The notes beneath the pieces are model-generated. The model did not search any database, had not been told where the DNA came from, and saw only the letters and a program-made list of their open reading frames with translations. This document shows positions 32,159-34,509 of a stretch of DNA of 34,509 nucleotides, piece by piece (position 1 is the first letter of the stretch; each line of letters starts with the position of its first letter). The position numbers and the translations under genes are program-made. This DNA is from Gammaproteobacteria bacterium (GTDB lineage: Bacteria; Pseudomonadota; Gammaproteobacteria; SZUA-152), in the NCBI GenBank assembly GCA_022627515.1, contig JAKEGK010000075.1, positions 1 to 34,509 on the forward strand, given 5' to 3'.

Positions 32159-33340
32159 ATGTCATTCATAAAACTGACTGATCTGGATCTGGCCGGCAAG
32201 CGCGTATTAATTCGCGCGGACTTGAATGTGCCGGTCAAGAACGGCAAGGTGACCTCCGATGCGCGCATCACCGCGTCCATGCCGACCGTCGAGCACTGCA
32301 TGAAGGCTGGCGCCAGCGTTATCGTCATGTCGCACCGCGGCCGTCCGACCGAAGGCAAGATGGATGAAGAAAACTCCATGCAGCCCATCGCTGAAAATAT
32401 GTCGGCAAAGCTGGGCAAAGAAGTACGCCTGATTAAGGAATATCTCGACAAACCGCTCAAGGTGGCGGCCGGTGAAGTGGTTCTGCTGGAAAACGTGCGC
32501 TTTAACGTGGGTGAAGAGAAAGACGACGAGTCGCTGTCAAAGAAATATGCCACCCTGTGCGACGTGTTTGTCATGGACGCGTTTGGCACCGCGCACCGCG
32601 CCCAGGCATCCACGCATGGCGTGGGAAAATTCGCGCCGGTCGCGTGCGCCGGATTGCTGGTCGCCGAAGAACTGGATGCCCTTTCCAAAGCGTTGGCCAA
32701 GCCCGCCCGTCCGATGGTGGCCATCGTCGGCGGCTCCAAGGTTTCCACCAAGCTGACCGTGCTGGAAGCCTTGTCGGAAAAAGTCGATCAACTGGTGGTG
32801 GGTGGCGGTATCGCCAACACGTTTCTCAAGGCTGCCGGTTTTCCCATCGGCAAGTCCCTCTGTGAACCTGATCTGGTGGACACCGCAAAAGCGTTGATGA
32901 AAAAAATGCAGGCCCGCGGCGCCAGCATCCCGATTGCAACTGATGTTGTGGTAGGCAAAAACTTCTCTGAAAATGAACCCGCGGTATTGAAAAAAGCCGG
33001 CGATGTCGCTGCTGACGACATGATTTTTGATATTGGTCCGGAAAGCGCGAAAGTGCTGGCTGGTATTATCTCCAAAGCCGGCACCATCGTCTGGAACGGG
33101 CCGGTTGGCGTATTTGAGTTTGACCAGTTTGGTGAAGGCACCAAGGCGGTATCCATGGCGATCGCCAATGCCTCCGGTTTCAGTCTGGCCGGTGGTGGTG
33201 ACACAATCGCCGCCATTCAGAAGTACGATATCTATGACAAGGTATCCTATATTTCCACGGCTGGCGGCGCATTTCTGGAATATCTGGAAGGCAAGACCTT
33301 GCCAGCGGTTGCCATGCTGGAAGCGCGCGCCAAAGACTAG
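32159..33340 (+). CDS. pgk: Phosphoglycerate kinase
   Basis: A 393-residue kinase transferring phosphate from 1,3-bisphosphoglycerate to ADP. Visible motifs: [12 protein letters not shown] (substrate site), [39 protein letters not shown] (nucleotide lobe), [12 protein letters not shown] and GGGDT near the C-terminus. Length is typical. GGGAGAAG precedes ATG 32159. It is 33 bases upstream of pyk, so these two are surely cotranscribed; its link to gap is interrupted by the hairpin at 31971-32008. Confidence 0.97.
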   Translation: MSFIKLTDLDLAGKRVLIRADLNVPVKNGKVTSDARITASMPTVEHCMKAGASVIVMSHRGRPTEGKMDEENSMQPIAENMSAKLGKEVRLIKEYLDKPLKVAAGEVVLLENVRFNVGEEKDDESLSKKYATLCDVFVMDAFGTAHRAQASTHGVGKFAPVACAGLLVAEELDALSKALAKPARPMVAIVGGSKVSTKLTVLEALSEKVDQLVVGGGIANTFLKAAGFPIGKSLCEPDLVDTAKALMKKMQARGASIPIATDVVVGKNFSENEPAVLKKAGDVAADDMIFDIGPESAKVLAGIISKAGTIVWNGPVGVFEFDQFGEGTKAVSMAIANASGFSLAGGGDTIAAIQKYDIYDKVSYISTAGGAFLEYLEGKTLPAVAMLEARAKD

Positions 33341-33373
33341 GCGCCAGTCATTTACGTAACATGGAGTAACACT

Positions 33374-34509
33374 TTGCAAAGAAGAACGAAAATAGTTGCG
33401 ACCCTTGGGCCGGCAACGGACGATCCTAAGGTCCTTGACAGGTTGATCGAGGCGGGTGCCGACGTGGTGCGCCTGAATTTGTCTCACGGTTCACACGAAT
33501 CGCACCGCGAACGGGCGGAACGGGTGCGCAACCGCGCGCGAGCGCATGGCCGTCAGGTGGGTGTGCTGGCAGACCTGCAGGGGCCGAAAATCCGCATTGA
33601 CAAGTTTGTCGACGGCAAGATCACTTTAAAGGAGGGCGATACTTTTATTCTGGATGCGGCCCTGGATCCAAATGCAGGTACGCAGGAAAGAGTCGGTATC
33701 ACCTATAAAAATCTACCCAAAGATGTCGAACGCGGCAACACGCTGCTGCTGGATGACGGGCGCATCGAGCTGTGGGTCGAAGAAAGCAACGGCACCGAAG
33801 TCAAGTGCCGTGTGGTTTCGGGTGGCGAGTTGTCTGACCGCAAAGGCATTAACCGGCTGGGTGGCGGTTTGTCCGCGCCATCGCTTACGGAGAAAGACCG
33901 GGAGGATATTAAATTGGCCGCCGATATACAGGCGGATTATCTCGCCGTGTCCTTCCCGCGCAGCGCGAACGATATCAATGCGGCGCGTGATTTGTTTCAT
34001 CAGGCGGGAGGTTTGGGCGGTATTATCGCCAAGATCGAGCGCACCGAAGCCCTGGAGGCTATCGAAGAAATTATTGCCGCATCCGATGCCGTGATGATTG
34101 CCCGCGGCGATCTGGGTGTGGAAATCGGCGATGCTGCTTTGCCCCCGGTGCAAAAACGGATTATCCGCCTGTCTCGTGAGATGAACCGTGTGGTGATTAC
34201 GGCCACGCAAATGATGGATTCCATGATCCATAGTCAGATTCCCACGCGCGCCGAGGTTTTTGACGTGGCCAATTCCGTGTTTGATGGCACCGACGCGGTA
34301 ATGCTCTCCGCGGAAACGGCATCCGGCGACTATCCGGATAAAGCGGTAGCGGCGATGGACCGGATTTGCCGGGAAGCGGAAAAACAGCCCGTCACCATAA
34401 AATCCGACCATCGGATCAATACGGTATTCGGCCGGGTCGATGAAGCGATTGCGATGGCGGCGATGTATACCGCCAATCACCTCGGGGTGAAGGCCATCGC
34501 CGCGTTGAC
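33374..34509 (+). CDS. pyk: Pyruvate kinase (3' end beyond window)
   Basis: 378 codons of a type expected to total about 475. It begins [20 protein letters not shown] after a TTG start (33374-33376), preceded by GGAG at 33363-33366. Motifs: [19 protein letters not shown], the [15 protein letters not shown] barrel segment with the catalytic Lys, [10 protein letters not shown], and [10 protein letters not shown]. The catalytic domain and B domain are complete in the window; the C-terminal allosteric domain is cut off. The TTG start and 33-base gap to pgk suggest modest, coupled expression. Confidence 0.95.
   Translation, partial: MQRRTKIVATLGPATDDPKVLDRLIEAGADVVRLNLSHGSHESHRERAERVRNRARAHGRQVGVLADLQGPKIRIDKFVDGKITLKEGDTFILDAALDPNAGTQERVGITYKNLPKDVERGNTLLLDDGRIELWVEESNGTEVKCRVVSGGELSDRKGINRLGGGLSAPSLTEKDREDIKLAADIQADYLAVSFPRSANDINAARDLFHQAGGLGGIIAKIERTEALEAIEEIIAASDAVMIARGDLGVEIGDAALPPVQKRIIRLSREMNRVVITATQMMDSMIHSQIPTRAEVFDVANSVFDGTDAVMLSAETASGDYPDKAVAAMDRICREAEKQPVTIKSDHRINTVFGRVDEAIAMAAMYTANHLGVKAIAAL

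Overview
This window looks like the chromosome of a Gram-negative proteobacterium, most likely a gammaproteobacterium. The grounds are many outer-membrane barrels and lipobox lipoproteins, an outer-membrane phospholipase A, LpxC, and a tkt-gap-pgk-pyk cluster whose gene order is known from several gammaproteobacteria. The species cannot be named from the sequence. Region 1 (about 1-3900) is the distal part of an integron gene-cassette array. Three attC sites fold by eye (21-105, 2361-2430, 2770-2895) and a fourth is cut short (about 3443-3495). The cassettes carry a truncated hypothetical gene joined to a broken REP-type transposase, a CopG/ParE-type toxin-antitoxin pair, a short YdeI/OmpD-associated protein and a PhnB/VOC protein. 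The array ends in what looks like a group II intron 5' fragment fused to a 5'-truncated GIY-YIG gene. All cassettes read on +, so the integrase and attI should lie left of the window. Region 2 (4217-13602) is envelope-rich. It holds a minus-strand cluster of two DUF4136 lipoproteins and a larger lipoprotein, then a plus-strand pair of a MipA/OmpV-type barrel and a SYLF lipoprotein. A hipBA toxin-antitoxin operon with a four-copy operator array follows, then a third DUF4136 lipoprotein, a nested palindromic element, an exported tandem VOC protein and a YPPPV-repeat lipoprotein. Region 3 (13617-25689) starts with a stand-alone lpxC that reads like an alphaproteobacterial type, divergent from an AraC-family regulator. 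It continues with a lipoprotein, three barrels, a subtilisin-like protease interrupted by a frameshift on a perfect slippery heptamer, a VanZ-like membrane protein coupled to a six-domain Ig-like surface protein, and phospholipase A. Region 4 (25802-28790) has a small secreted-nuclease-like SNase, a thioredoxin-fold protein, a 570-bp nest of palindromes and a small barrel. A long non-coding stretch follows. Region 5 (28791-34509) is the central-carbon cluster tkt, gap, pgk and pyk (pyk runs off the end). A terminator-like hairpin and a separate inverted repeat sit between gap and pgk. No tRNA, rRNA or CRISPR array was seen.
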